DNA of 64,000 nt from Plantago major (taxonomy: Eukaryota; Streptophyta; Magnoliopsida; Lamiales; Plantaginaceae). Position 1 is the first letter of the stretch; every line of letters begins with the position of its first letter. The stretch covers positions 42,913,431 through 42,977,430 of the forward strand of contig CM048842.1 in NCBI GenBank assembly GCA_026545765.1, read 5' to 3'. A program made the translations under genes and the position numbers. Below are positions 10,294 to 21,806 of this stretch, in pieces. Under the pieces are notes generated by a model. That model was not told the DNA's origin, did not search any database, and saw nothing but the letters and a program-made list of their open reading frames with translations.

Positions 10294-11190
10294 TCATGGT
10301 AACTCTTGCAAGCTTGTGATTCTTCCATGAAAATGTTTGACCTGAAGTACTTTCCCAGACCGGGCATGGTCTATTTGCAGCTGAGATAGGTTGAAATACT
10401 TGTATATTTCTTCCAGATAGTGTATATCATCTAGGTATTCATCCAATGTCATATAGAATGACTCATAGGTTGAAACACCTAGTTTGTTCTTCCTGTTGTA
10501 GCTACCATCCAGTTTTCTTACCTTGTGTACATCATCAGGTGTTGGGTAAGGATGAAAAGAAAGGTCCATCTTTCGGCTTCATTCCTCTTTTCTACTTCAA
10601 AGTTTAGCTGGGCATGAAGGTGCTCGGTTTTAGCAATTAAGCTTGCCTTCTCTCCATTTCGGGATCCGGTTGAGGATGGAGTTGGAAACTTTTCATTGAC
10701 AAGTAGATGTTGTAGTTCGAATCCAATACCCTCTCTTGTTCGAATGCACCTATGAAGATTCTTCATTACTGGTCTTCATATACTCAATGTGGGCATCAGT
10801 TGGCCTTTCTTGATGTGTTTCATTGTTTATTCTGCCAAACTGGAAATCCCTTCTTGCTTTTCTGTTTGGTGGCCTTCTGTCAGGAGATCCTCTAACCCTT
10901 TCTTCCTGCCTTGGGGCTATGCTGATGGATGTTCCTTGTATAGACTTGGTATTTCCAGAAGGAGTTCTGGCTGCTAAGGGCTTTGCTGCCAGAGGAGGTT
11001 GTGAAGTAGTTGCTTGTCTCCTTTTCTTGTGAAGTGGATGTTCATCAGAATCATCCTCATCATCATTGAAGTCCAAAATTGGAGACTTGCAGCATTCTTG
11101 GCCTCTTACTTCTCCTTCTTCCTTTTCTTCTTCTTCAGAAGTCTTCTTCTCTTCTGAGATTCTAAGGGACTTGGTTCCCCTAGTGATCAT
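10294..11190 (-). pseudogene. Sirevirus post-pol (env-like) region, distal part
   Basis: Two overlapping minus-strand frames at 11190-10750 and 10766-10294 hold a Lys/Glu/Ser-rich basic stretch followed by a more folded-looking segment (YESFYMTLDEYLDDIHYLEEIYKYF). The latter has a clear counterpart in the second Sirevirus at 49505-48909 (FESFYMTEDQYKGDIRYLRIIYEYF). The conservation between two different elements suggests a real product. Function is unknown. No membrane segment is evident, so the usual name env-like is only positional. Confidence 0.65.
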
Positions 11191-11195
11191 ACTTC

Positions 11196-13064
11196 TCAGC
11201 CTTCTGGCTGGTTGATCTGGAACAACTTCTTCAGCAAGTGTGTCTCCAGTGGTGTCCTTAATGACAAGTTGACTTGAGGAGGGAGGATGGTGTCTCCAGT
11301 GGTGTCCTTAATGACAAGTTGACTTGAGGAGGGAGGATTTGATTGTTTTCTTTTTCTTCCTCTGCCTTTCTGAGGCATCTCTTCTTCCCCCTTAGTCATG
11401 AATGACTGACTCATGATAGCATAAGCTTCAGAGAGAGTTTCAAAGTTTTTCTGGAGATTGTTGTGCACCCTGACCAATTCTTGAAGTTCCTTCTTCAGCA
11501 CGTTGTTCTGTCTAACCAGTTCCTGCTCCTTTCTATTGAGCTCTTCAAGCGGCCTTAGGATGGTGTTGGCTTGCAGGACAGCATGGCTGACTTCATTCAA
11601 TGCTGCATTAGCATTGTTACAATCCTCATCCCTGACCAACCCTAGGTCTTTCTGAGAAAGAGCTATGCTGGTTACTCTGTTGAGTAAAGCAACAACCAAT
11701 GGCTTCATCTCTTCTGGGACGGATTTTAGCACTTCTGTGTCTTGGACAACTAGTGTCTTTCTGAGTTCTAAAAAGACACTGTTTCTTGCACGGTGCTCTT
11801 CACTTCTTGAACTACTTGGTGCAGATAATATATGAGGAGCAAGTAGGGCTCTCTTGTGCTGAGTGATAAGTCTCTCATCTTCTGCTTCAGAAATCAAGTT
11901 GTGGGTTTCAGCATCACTATCATAATCCTTTTCTTGGATTGTTTGCAGATTGACAATCTTCTTCTGCTTTCCATCAAGTGTGCTGGCCTTCTGAGAAGAT
12001 GTAGAAGGTCTTTCCGATGCAGTCTCAGCATCATGCTCTTCATCATCATTGTCATCCATGGCATCTATCTCAGCAGCTGTGACAACAATGGCATTTTTCA
12101 AATTTCTTTGCTCATCTAGGAGTGCCAATTCTTTGGCATTAGCTTCTTCGAGCTTCTTGATTTTGGCTTCCTTTTCATCAACAAGAGCTTGAGTCTCAAT
12201 GTTGATTCTCCTCTCTTCTTCCAATACCTTTTTGAGTTGTTCAATTCTAAACTCAGCGGCTGAAATTTCTTCTAAGGCATCATTGTGTTCAGCCTGTTGG
12301 GTATCTTGATGAGACTTGGGAGGTGATGATGATGGAGCTTTCTGAGCATTTGAGGGAGTAGCCTTTTCTCCACTTCCTTTACTAGCTTTCTGAATCCCGC
12401 CTTGTCCAGGTTTGGGATCATCATTTTGATCATCATCATCATCATCCTTTTTCTTTGCTTCTTGGTTTGGATGCTCAGAAGGAGGTTCTTGATAATCATT
12501 TTCGTCCATCTCCTCGTCATCTTCTGAAACCAGGTTGATCACATTTGGGAATGTAATCATCCTCCCATTAACTTCTTCTTGTTCGGTTGGGTAGGTTGTG
12601 AGCTTGCTGGGCAAGGCAGGATGGGTAACCATCTGCTCTTGGGTTTGAGCATCCGTAGACTTGAAATCTGCCAAAAGTCTTTGTGCTACTTCATGAATGA
12701 AGTCTTCATGCATCAGAGTGGCAAAAGTGTAGGACTCTGTTGGGAACAATGCATGGATATAATCTTCTAGATTGAAGGCAATCGCTCTCTTCTCTGGGAC
12801 ATCGATTACTCTGGCTAATTCTGAAAGGTCAGCCTTTCTGAGTTTCTGCCATTGTCTGAAGCACTTGAGATGTTTCTTTAAGGTGTGCTTCTGGAAGGTC
12901 TTGAGTAAATCAACTGGCACTAGACTTTGAGCCTGAAAGAAAGTGTTCAAGTTAGTTTTGCTCAAACTACTTGAGTTAATATCTGTAAGCGAAAGAAGGC
13001 TTTCTGAGCATACCTGTGTAGAAACACTAGGCTCATTATCCTGTACTTCTGCTTGCTTGGGCAC
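11196..13064 (-). pseudogene. Sirevirus post-pol (env-like) region, central coiled-coil protein block
   Basis: An open minus-strand frame of 622 codons. Its first 120 residues include a compact segment (KHLKCFRQWQKLRKADL, then FNLEDYIHALFP) that recurs in the second Sirevirus near 51500-51600. Then come acidic stretches (EDDEEMDEND, DDDDDDQ) and long heptad-like coiled coils (about residues 265-320 and 500-545). The overall look is of an oligomerising, charged, non-enzymatic protein. There is no signal peptide and no membrane helix. It lies between pol and the 3' LTR, where Sireviruses carry an extra gene. Product and role are unproven. Confidence 0.65.
11241..11338. repeat. Near-perfect 50-bp tandem duplication
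   Basis: A unit starting TGTCTCCAGTGGTGTCCTTA at 11241 is repeated immediately at 11291 with no differences that I can see over about 48 bp. It lies in the coding block of the Sirevirus extra gene and is probably a recent local duplication. Confidence 0.95.
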
Positions 13065-13928
13065 AGAGGCCTCAGATACCTTGTTGTGAGGAGAAGTATG
13101 ATCCTCATCAACCTTTCTTTCTGCTAGAACCTGAGAATTAAACTCAAATATGTTTAGAAACTGTTAACAGAAAAGATAAGTGGAAAAATGCTTTATGAGA
13201 CTTCACTTACTTCCAAGTGAGGAAGCTCAGCGGCATCTTTCTCAGAAACCTTGGGGGTTTCTGGAACCTTTTCTGCAGATACTGCATGTTCAGCAGTTTT
13301 AGTTTCCTTTGGAGGAGATAACACAACTGTTTCTCCATCCAATTGTTCTTTTGACTGAGCCTGTAAGAACAAACATAAAAGATTTAGTAGTGGTTTTTCC
13401 TGAGCATTCTTGAAGAAGACTATTACTGATTACTTACCTTCTCAGCAGAAGGCTCAGTAAATACTTCCTCAGAAAGCTTTTCAGCCTCTGGAATCTCTAG
13501 GTTTTGGGGTGTTGGTTCCACCACCACTACTTCCTCAGTTGGAGCCTAAAAAGAGACATTAAGAATATTAGAACATAAAATAAGAGCATTTTTAGTTATT
13601 TCTTGTTCAGAGATAACTTTACTACCTGTGGGACAGGCTCTTCTTGATGTTCTGAGGTTGGAGGAACCTCTTCTTGATTCTAGGGGGTGGACAGGTTTTC
13701 TTCCCCCTGAAAGTGTGTCTCCAAGTTGTCCTGTAACAAATACAGCTTATGAGTAACAAGTTAACATTCATTTATGTTGACATGTTATATACAAACTATC
13801 TTTGTTACCTGAATAGAGTCAGGCTGATCATTGATCTCTTGGACTTGTGGTGATTCCACAGTCTCTCTGTGCTCATTATTGTTCTCCTCTATATTATTAT
13901 TCCGAGTCTCCATCTCAGTTTGATCCCT
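13065..13928 (-). other. Row of small exon-like blocks between the two long env-like frames
   Basis: In minus-strand sense this stretch alternates short Glu/Pro/Ser-coding blocks of roughly 100-150 bp with A/T-rich spacers of about 70-100 bp. The spacers start with GTAAGT- or GTAACA-like sequences and end in pyrimidine-rich tracts with AG, usually followed by GCTC. At least four such spacers can be seen (about 13131-13210, 13362-13440, 13546-13627 and 13732-13810). They look like GT-AG introns in the sense of the element. Splicing is inferred from sequence only. Confidence 0.6.
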
Positions 13929-15413
13929 TTATGAGAGTTGAGCTCTCTCAGAAGGTTGATGAACCTGTTCAAGAACAGGGTTTCCTTCAGCAATATTAAG
14001 TGCTGGCATTGTGAATGTGGAAGCAATGGCAACATCTTCCATCATTCTATCTTCCTCACCCAGACCTTCTTCTTCCTGCTGGGCAGAGGGGCTCTTGTCT
14101 TTCTGAAGAGCTGAGCTTGATGCTCCTCCATGGGTCTCATACTTGAATCTTTTGAGTACTTTTGCAAGTACTTCATCATCCTCAGAATCACTATTCTGTG
14201 TTGGTGCAGACCCATCTATGATATTTCTATCATCTCTGGAGAGTTCTGGAGCATTCTGGTTCAGGATTCTTGGGGCATTCTGGAGTTTCCTTTCTGAGCG
14301 TCCAACATCTTCTGAGACCTTGTCTCCAGAAGGTTGCGCCTCTTGTATGCTTAGGGGCTTGGAGGCTCTTTTGCTATGAGTCCTCTTTCTCTTGGCAACT
14401 GGAGGTTTAGCTTGAGCTTGCTCAGAAACCTCCTCACCTTCTTGTCTGATTTCTTCTTCATCTTTCGAGTGCGTTCTCGTGACAAGTTTCTCCTTTTCTT
14501 CAAAAGCGTGTCTTAAAAGGGAGTTGGTGACTGGGATTTCCTGCCTCTCTCTAAGAGTGATTCCCATTGTTTCCAGAATGTAATAGATTCTGAGACCAAT
14601 GTGCATATTGGCCTTTGGCTCAGCAAGGCCATTGATGATTTTGGGCTCAAATTCCTCAATATGTCCAAGGAATTTGTTGAAGGCGTACTTCCCCCAATTG
14701 AAGTGGGTTTCCTGCCCTTCATGCTTCTTGTTCAGAGGATGCATCATCATCCATCTCTCCATGCTTATCTGGTCTACTCCACCTTTGTTGCCATCAAAGC
14801 AATGGACCAGAATAAGATCTAAAGTACTCCAGTGTTTCTGGAGATGACTAGTTCTGATGGCTTTTAGAACAAAGTCTCCTGGGCAACCTTTTGCATTTTC
14901 TAACTGGATTGCTTCAAATATCTCTTTGACGCCTTGAATCATGGAAGCGTCCTTGATGTTGATGTCTTCAAATGTTCCTCGATTTTTCAATCGGAATATC
15001 TTGCAGAAAGTCTTGCAGTCTAGAACAATTTCTTGTCCTTGGACTTCAGTCTGCATGTATTTTTCTTCTTCATCATTTACAACTTTTGTGAAGATTTTGG
15101 AGTTGTTATAGAACTCCAGTACATCCAGTGTGGATAGTCCACTGGGTGCAGCAGATAGAAGCTTGTAGATATGGGAATTCTTCAGCATTCCCAATATCAG
15201 TTTCCTTTCTAGTTTTGAAGGTATAACTGCTGGTACATATCTCTTCACTAGAAAATCTCCCCAATTCATTTTGTGGTTAGGGTTCCAGTCTGATGGGGTA
15301 AACTTTTCCAGAAGGCGTTTATTCAACACCTTAAGTTCCTTTCCTCCTTGCTTTTCGTGAGGAGCGGATAATCTGACCTTAGGGTTCTTGGTGGTCATCT
15401 TCTTGGGTGCCAT
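13929..15413 (-). pseudogene. Sirevirus post-pol (env-like) region, first long frame
   Basis: An open frame of 494 codons starting MAPKKMTTKNPKVRL and preceded by the pol end. The first 290 residues look folded (FTPSDWNPNHKMNWGDFL, then LDCKTFCKIFRLKNRGTF, then HFNWGKYAFNKFLGHIEEF) and resemble the plant-mobile-type domains found in extra genes of plant LTR elements. The rest is acidic and Ser/Glu-rich. There is no signal peptide or transmembrane helix. It is the upstream part of the same extra gene region as the blocks that follow. Function is unknown. Confidence 0.65.
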
Positions 15414-16347
15414 CTCTTATATAGAGTTTTGAGTGAGTGTTTTTCAGATGAATTTTGCACAATTAATTGAGATTAGTCTGTATTTTCAGAAGACTAAGCA
15501 CAAGAAGTTGAGTTTGCAGAGGGGGTTTTGCAGAAATCTTGAGAGATTTTGATGTTTTGATGCAAGTTTGAAATTTCGGAATTGGTAAAAGTGTTTGTCT
15601 TTTACCCAAATCCTATATATATAGCAGACAAAATGTACATAGATACAACATACATATAGCTGAATATGAATGCGTGTCTTTGCATCTGCATAGGCGTGGT
15701 ACGTCCTTTGTACTTCATTAAATGCGTAGTGGGCCATGTCTGCATTTATCAACAGACATTTCTTGCTTTGTTTTAATCTCAATCGTTGAGATCAAACGTT
15801 TATTCATCAAGGGCTTATATTGAATATCTTGTAATGATATCAATTAACAAATGGTAATGTGCCGACTTGATGGATTTTTAATATGCTACATTCATTGTGT
15901 CACTTAGTAAAGAGTAGGAACACTTAATCGTTTGAGCTTATCATTCTGAGTGTCAAGTCCTTATCTATATATTATTTATCATCAAAATGGTAAAAATACA
16001 AGACATTGCACATATTTGACTTTCAGAACTTATACCTTTTGGGCTTTGTGTGTCCATTTCTCTTTATGACTAAGTAGCTTTCTGAATTCAAGTGTCAGAA
16101 GCTTCAGTTGTTTGAATGTATTTGACCCACTCTCAGTAAGTAAGTTCTAGTCTTATTTACTTATTAAGTGTGTACCAACCTTTGCCTTTCTGGATAAACG
16201 TTCTAGAAATGTTTTGCCTTTCTGAGTGTTGCTACTCAAAAACCTTTGCATCACTTCTTATCAACTTGGCTTTCTGAGAACCTGTTCTCAGAGGCCTACT
16301 TCTTTTCTACCTCACTTACTCAGACTTTAGAGATTCAGGACAATTTT
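15414..16347. other. Spacer between Sirevirus pol and the extra gene region
   Basis: About 930 bp with no long frame. It could hold the leader or promoter of the post-pol gene: the minus strand has a TATATATAGG tract near 15611-15622, about 200 bp upstream of the frame that begins at 15413. This is only a possibility. Confidence 0.4.
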
Positions 16348-19200
16348 TCAGTCCTTAGGCAACTCCATTAATCCAAGATTATGTCTCAAAGTCAAGAACC
16401 GACTTTCTTGTAAGGGCTTAGTGAAGATATCTGCAAGTTGGTCTTCTGTGCCAATCTTGAGTATCTCTATATTGCCTTTCTCAACATGGTCTCTGATGAA
16501 GTGGTGTCTAACATCAATGTGCTTTGTTCTGGCATGGAACTTGGGGTTCTGTGTGATTGCAATAGCACTTGTGTTATCACAGAAAATGGGAGTTTTCTCT
16601 TCATTGAGTCCATAGTCTCGAGTTGTTGTTGAATCCACAGAATTTGTGTTGCACAACAACCAGCAACAATATATTCTACCTCTGTGGTAGAAGTTGCAAT
16701 TGAGTTTTGTTTCTTGCTAAACCATGAGATAAGTCTAGTTCCCAGATACTGACAAGTTCCTGAGGTACTTTTCCTATCAAGCATTGATCCAGCATAATCG
16801 ACATAAAGTAACCAACCAAACTCAATCCACTTTCTTTAGGATACCACAACCCTACATCTACTGTACCTTTCACATACTTTAATACTTTCATAGCAGTGTT
16901 GTAGTGTGATTGCATTGGATTTGTTTGAAATCTAGCACACTCAACCGCATATTGAATATCAGTGCGCTTGCGATAAGGTAAAGTAGTGAACCTATCAATT
17001 TCCTATACTTGTGTTCATCAACACTCTTATCTGATTCAGTATAGGTCATCTTGGTTCCTATGCTCATAGGTATCTTAGCATTCTTTTCAGAAGGCTTAAG
17101 ATTGAACTTTGTGAGCATGTCTTTTGCATACTTTGTCTGACTAATGAATATTCCATCAATGAGTTGCTTGACTTGCAATCCTAGGAAATAGTTCAATTCT
17201 CCCATTCTACTTTCTGAGAAAACTTCAAAGTCAGGTGGTTGCTCAACATAGACTTCCTCAGCAAGTTCACCATTCAAGAATACACTTTTGACATCCATCT
17301 GATAACCTTTAAAATCTTTATGAGCTGCAAAGGCCAGAAAGAGTCTTATTGCATCCAATCTGGCAACTGGTGCATATGACTCATCAAAATATAAACCTTC
17401 AGTCTGGGTGAATCCCTTGGCAACCAACCTTGCTTTGTTTCTGGTTATTTCACCAGATTCATTCATCTTGTTTCTGAAAACCCACTTAGTTCCAATCACA
17501 GATATTCCTTCTACAAATGGAACTAGTTTCCAGACTTTGTTTCTTTCAAACTGATCCAACTCTTCTTGCATTGCAGAGATCCAGTCTTGGTCTCTTAATG
17601 CTTCTTCTATAGTTTTTGGTTCAATGTTTGAGATAAAACATCCAAAGAGAGAATTAGCATTTTCAGAAGGGCGGTGAATGTCTGACACTTGCTCAGTGTG
17701 AGAGCTTTCTGGGACATGCCCGTCAGAGAGGTCATTTCCAGAGTTAGCTCTCTGATGAACATCTTCAGTTTCCATTTCTGGAATTCTCATAGGAAATTCT
17801 TCATCATGTCTGAGAATCATCTGGTTGTTACTAGGCATTTCATGCTTTTCTTCGTCTGAGTCATCCTCCCTTTCCATAATGATGTTTTTCCTTTCTGAAG
17901 GTTCCTCTTCAGAATCCTTTATCATTAGTTCCTTGAACTTTTTTGAGAGTTCATCAGCAAGGGGTGTTTTCTTGCTTCCTTCATAGAATACAACATGAAC
18001 TGATTCTTCAATCTTCTTTGTTCTCTTGTTGTAAACTCTGTATGCTTTGCTAATCATAGAATAACCAAGAAACACTCCTTCATCTGTCTTTGGTTGAAAT
18101 GTTCTTAGATACTCTTTTCCATTGTTAAGAACAAAACATCTACAACCAAATACTTTTAGATGTTTGATATTAGGGGGTCTACCAACCAAGAGTTCATATG
18201 GGGTCTTGTCATGGTGTTTGTTTATCAAACATCTGTTCTGAGTGTAGCATGTTGTGTTTACAGCTTCAACCCAATAAACTTCACTTATCTCAGTGTCAGC
18301 TAGCATTGTCCTTGCTGCTTCTTTAAGTGCTCTATTTTTCCTTTCTGCAACACCATTTTGTTGTGGTGTTCCTACAGAGGAAAGTTGGTGTTGTATACCT
18401 TTGCTGGTACAAAATTCCTTTACGTACTGGTTGACAAACTCAGTACCATGGTCTGATACGATTCAGATTCCTTGTCATTTTCATGACTTCAAGCTTATTC
18501 AGCAAGTTTGGTATCTCCACCCTTGCATCGATTTGTGCTTGTAAAAAACAACCCAAGTGAATCTTGAAGTCATCTACAACAACAAGATCATACTTCTTTC
18601 TGCATAACTAGTTCTGAGATGATTCAAAAGATCCATGTGTAATAGTTGCGTGGTCTAACACTAGAGTGTACGGTTTTGGACTTGAAAGAGATTTTGGATT
18701 GTTTCCCCATCCGACGGCGAGCATACCATCCTTTACGAAAGATGTTTTGAAGGCCAACCACTAACTCTTTCTTGCAAGTTTGTTCGAGTTTTGAAGTTCA
18801 AGTGACTCATTCTTTTGTGCTATAACAAGGTGCTCTTACGTGTGAGACCTGATTGACTCACCATGAGACATTCTTGATTCTGCAGATGCCCAATTGGCAA
18901 CATAAAGACTTCCTTTCCGCCGAGCAACCAAGACTGTCTGCTTTGATTCATTGTCAATAAGTTTGCAATACTTTGCTTTGAATTTCACAGTAAATCCCTT
19001 ATGCAAAAGCGGCTCATGCTAAATAGATTATATTTCAAACCCTTAACATATGTACGTCGGTGATTGTTAATGATCCTAATTTGACGCGTTGCCAAATCCC
19101 AAAGAGGATTTAATTCTCCTCCAAACCGTCGATGTTTGGTCCATTGTTGCAAGCTTTGTAGTTGACTGATTTGCTTTGTCTCTGTCATGTGCTTTCGCAT
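16348..19200 (-). pseudogene. Sirevirus pol: integrase, reverse transcriptase, RNase H (Copia order)
   Basis: The minus strand carries an integrase remnant (about 19200-18000, ending in the Copia-typical [22 protein letters not shown] block). A Copia reverse transcriptase (RVT_2) follows, with [29 protein letters not shown] and [15 protein letters not shown], to about 16900. RNase H follows to 16348, with DRKSTSGTCQYLGTRLISW, KHIDVRHHFIRDHVEKG and DIFTKPL. In a whole element these enzymes copy and integrate the RNA. This copy is broken in many places. Confidence 0.92.
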
Positions 19201-19709
19201 CCACTATCAAATAGCCATTGAGCCTTAGTCCAAGAGGCGTTTTACAAAATAGGAAAGCAGGAGTTAGGTTCTTGCAGAGATAGAACCATTTAGACTAAAC
19301 ATTCTTCGGTAGGAATCCACATAGTAGTGAATTTCTTGGGAGTTTGTTTTTGTCTAACTTGATCGAAGGAGATGCAATAAAATCGATAATTTTGATCTCA
19401 ATCTTCCTTCTTGGGGTGTTTCTAGGTGTTCCTTTTGGTGCTTTACGGACCACGGTTTACGGGTTGCTTTTGACAAACTTAGCCTTTCGGCGTGTTCCTT
19501 CTAGCTCTAGCATTCAGTTTTCGTGGCTTGAGATTTCTTCCACTTCATCTATTGCTACGTAATATCGCCTTCGCCATTGTTCTTGTCCTTCCTTATATTG
19601 TTGCAGAAGAACTTTTCCAATAGCACGATAGCCAATGCCATTTCGAACACCTTTGGCTTTCTGAATACGTTCTTCAGAAGCCTTACTAGTTTCTGCACCA
19701 TCTTTATTT

Positions 19710-21712
19710 TCATAAAATGTTACGATTGAGAATTTGCCTATTCAGCAATTCTTCCTTCCTAGTAATATAGCAATGTGGATGGTTGCATGTCTGAGGGTTG
19801 TGTTTCTTTTCAGAAACCTTATCCACATGTTTCTTGTGAACTTGTTGTTCTTTCAAAGGCTGAGTTGCTACTCCTTTTCCTTTGTCAACTACCCTAGCTT
19901 TCTGACCAATGCTATAGGTGGTTGAAGAACCATTCTGTTGACTTTTTACAAAGGTCAACCTTTCATCACTCTTCTTCAGAGGAGATGAATTACTCGATTG
20001 TTCATCAAGTCCAAGTCCACCTTTCTCAGAGGGATCTCTCAGATAGGATTGAACCTCAGTGAGAGTGTCACTAGCCTTTGCATAAGATTGGAAGGATAGC
20101 TCTTTCTTTCTGAGTTCTTCATTCTCAGAAAGCAGCTTCATCATTTTCTTATTAAGTTCATCCAAGGCTAGTTTGTGAGAATTTTCATTCTCAGATATTT
20201 GAGCTTTCAGAAAGGCTATTTCAGCGTTCTTGTTCTCAGATACCTTGGTTAGCTCAGAAACCTCTTGTTCTCATAACGATCCAATTCACTTTTGACCAAT
20301 TCCAGATCCTCAATTCCATCATCACTTTCATAGTACAGAAATTGTGAATTGTTAGTTACCTCATCATCCATAAGACACATTTCAATGTTGGAGATGTCTG
20401 GACCAGCAATCTCAGCAACTCCACACATTTCATTCTTCTTAAGACCGAAGTCGATTACATCGTGGGTGATTCCACACAATTCTGGTGATGGTAGGTTTGA
20501 GTCATCTGAATCTCCATCTTGTAATCATCTCAATGTCTAGAGCATCAAGTTGAATTTGAATCTTCTTCCTTTCTTCAGTCAGTAAGGCCCTTTGATTTCT
20601 TTTGAAATTTCTTTTGTCCTTCTTGTCACCTGTCTTGTGCTTGTTTAAAGCAGGAAAATCTCTCTTGAAGTGACCAGGCTTTTGACAATAAAAACGATGT
20701 CATTTCCTATTTCTGCAGCTTCAGTACTAACACCTTTCTGAATGGGGGTGTTCAGAGAGTTGTTCATTTGTATGTTCTTGTACTGATGATAGTTTGGGCC
20801 AAGATGCTTTTTCAGCTTTTCTTTAGCTTTTCTTCTCTTAATCTCTTGACTCACAAATTTCTTCATGTGTCTTACTGCAGGAGAATTTTCTTCAGATGCA
20901 TCTTTGGTATCCTTCTTTTCAGAAGAACCTTGAGAAACTAGAGCAACACTTTGCAACTTTTCAGCTCTTTGTTCTCTCTGAGTTGTCTCATAGTCAACAG
21001 TAGCAAGATGAGAAAAGAGCTCTACTGGAGTAATATTTGGCATCCCTTGATTGAAATAACAGAACTTAGTGTGTTCCCAGTTGTGATTGAGACTTCTGAC
21101 AATAGTCTTAATCTTTTCTGACTGGGAGTATCTATTGCTTTCACCAAGTGCAGCCATATCACTCATAAGAGTAGTAAATCTGAAATCAAGTTCTTCCAGA
21201 GTTTCAGTGGGACCTTGTTTGAAGTTTTGGAACTTCAATTTAAGAACTTCGAACTTGTTTTCTTTGGTTTTCTCGATTTACTGATTTCTTCAATCAATTG
21301 CTGTGACTTTCGCCGTTTTAGCACCCCACAGTTTACACTGTATGTGCTCAGGTGTCGATCTGATGATTATATTACGAGCTTGACCATCCAATCTGTGTCT
21401 CTTGGCATCTTCAGATGTCCAGAGCTCTCTTGCCTTGTCTTCATACATAATGCTTCCACGAGCAACATGACCACTATCACTAGCAGCCATATCCTCGCTT
21501 CCATCTTCCTTGTCTGAGGCTTTTCTTCCATCAGACACCTCAGTAACTTGTTTGAGTTGTCTTATTTTGATAGGCCCTTCATTGATGACATAGATCATCT
21601 CATCACTAATGGCCTCCAGATGGAGCATCATGTTGTTCTTCCATTTCTCGTAGTTTTCTGGTTTCAGAATGGGCGCATCACTCAGAGACATACTTGCACA
21701 CTTAACACACAA
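19710..21712 (-). pseudogene. Sirevirus gag
   Basis: The minus strand opens with LSDAPILKPENYEKWKNNM, the usual start of Copia gag proteins, followed by the UBN2-type core (FKQGPTETLEELDFRFTTL, then IKTIVRSLNHNWEHTKF) and a Lys-rich stretch with a decayed zinc knuckle near 20640-20710. A long coiled-coil-like Glu/Lys/Ser-rich tail continues to about 19710. Gag forms the particle. The long C-terminal extension is typical of Sireviruses. It is broken in several places. Confidence 0.85.
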
Positions 21713-21792
21713 ATTATATAGTCCTCAGAGAGGGACAAAGTTTCTTCACCTATCTGGGGATCTAGGTTGATCTTGAAGGCTTGTGAACCTCC

Positions 21793-21804
21793 TGCTCTGA
21801 TACC
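21793..21804 (-). other. Sirevirus primer binding site (initiator tRNA-Met)
   Basis: Two bases inside the 5' LTR the minus strand reads TGGTATCAGAGC, the standard Copia primer site complementary to the 3' end of plant initiator tRNA-Met. Confidence 0.93.
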
Positions 21805-21806
21805 AC

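Noticed and set aside
14143-14847. Plus-strand frames opposite the Sirevirus extra gene
   Set aside because: They are mirror frames of the minus-strand coding blocks with no promoter-like signals, unlike the opposite-strand genes of the Tat elements.
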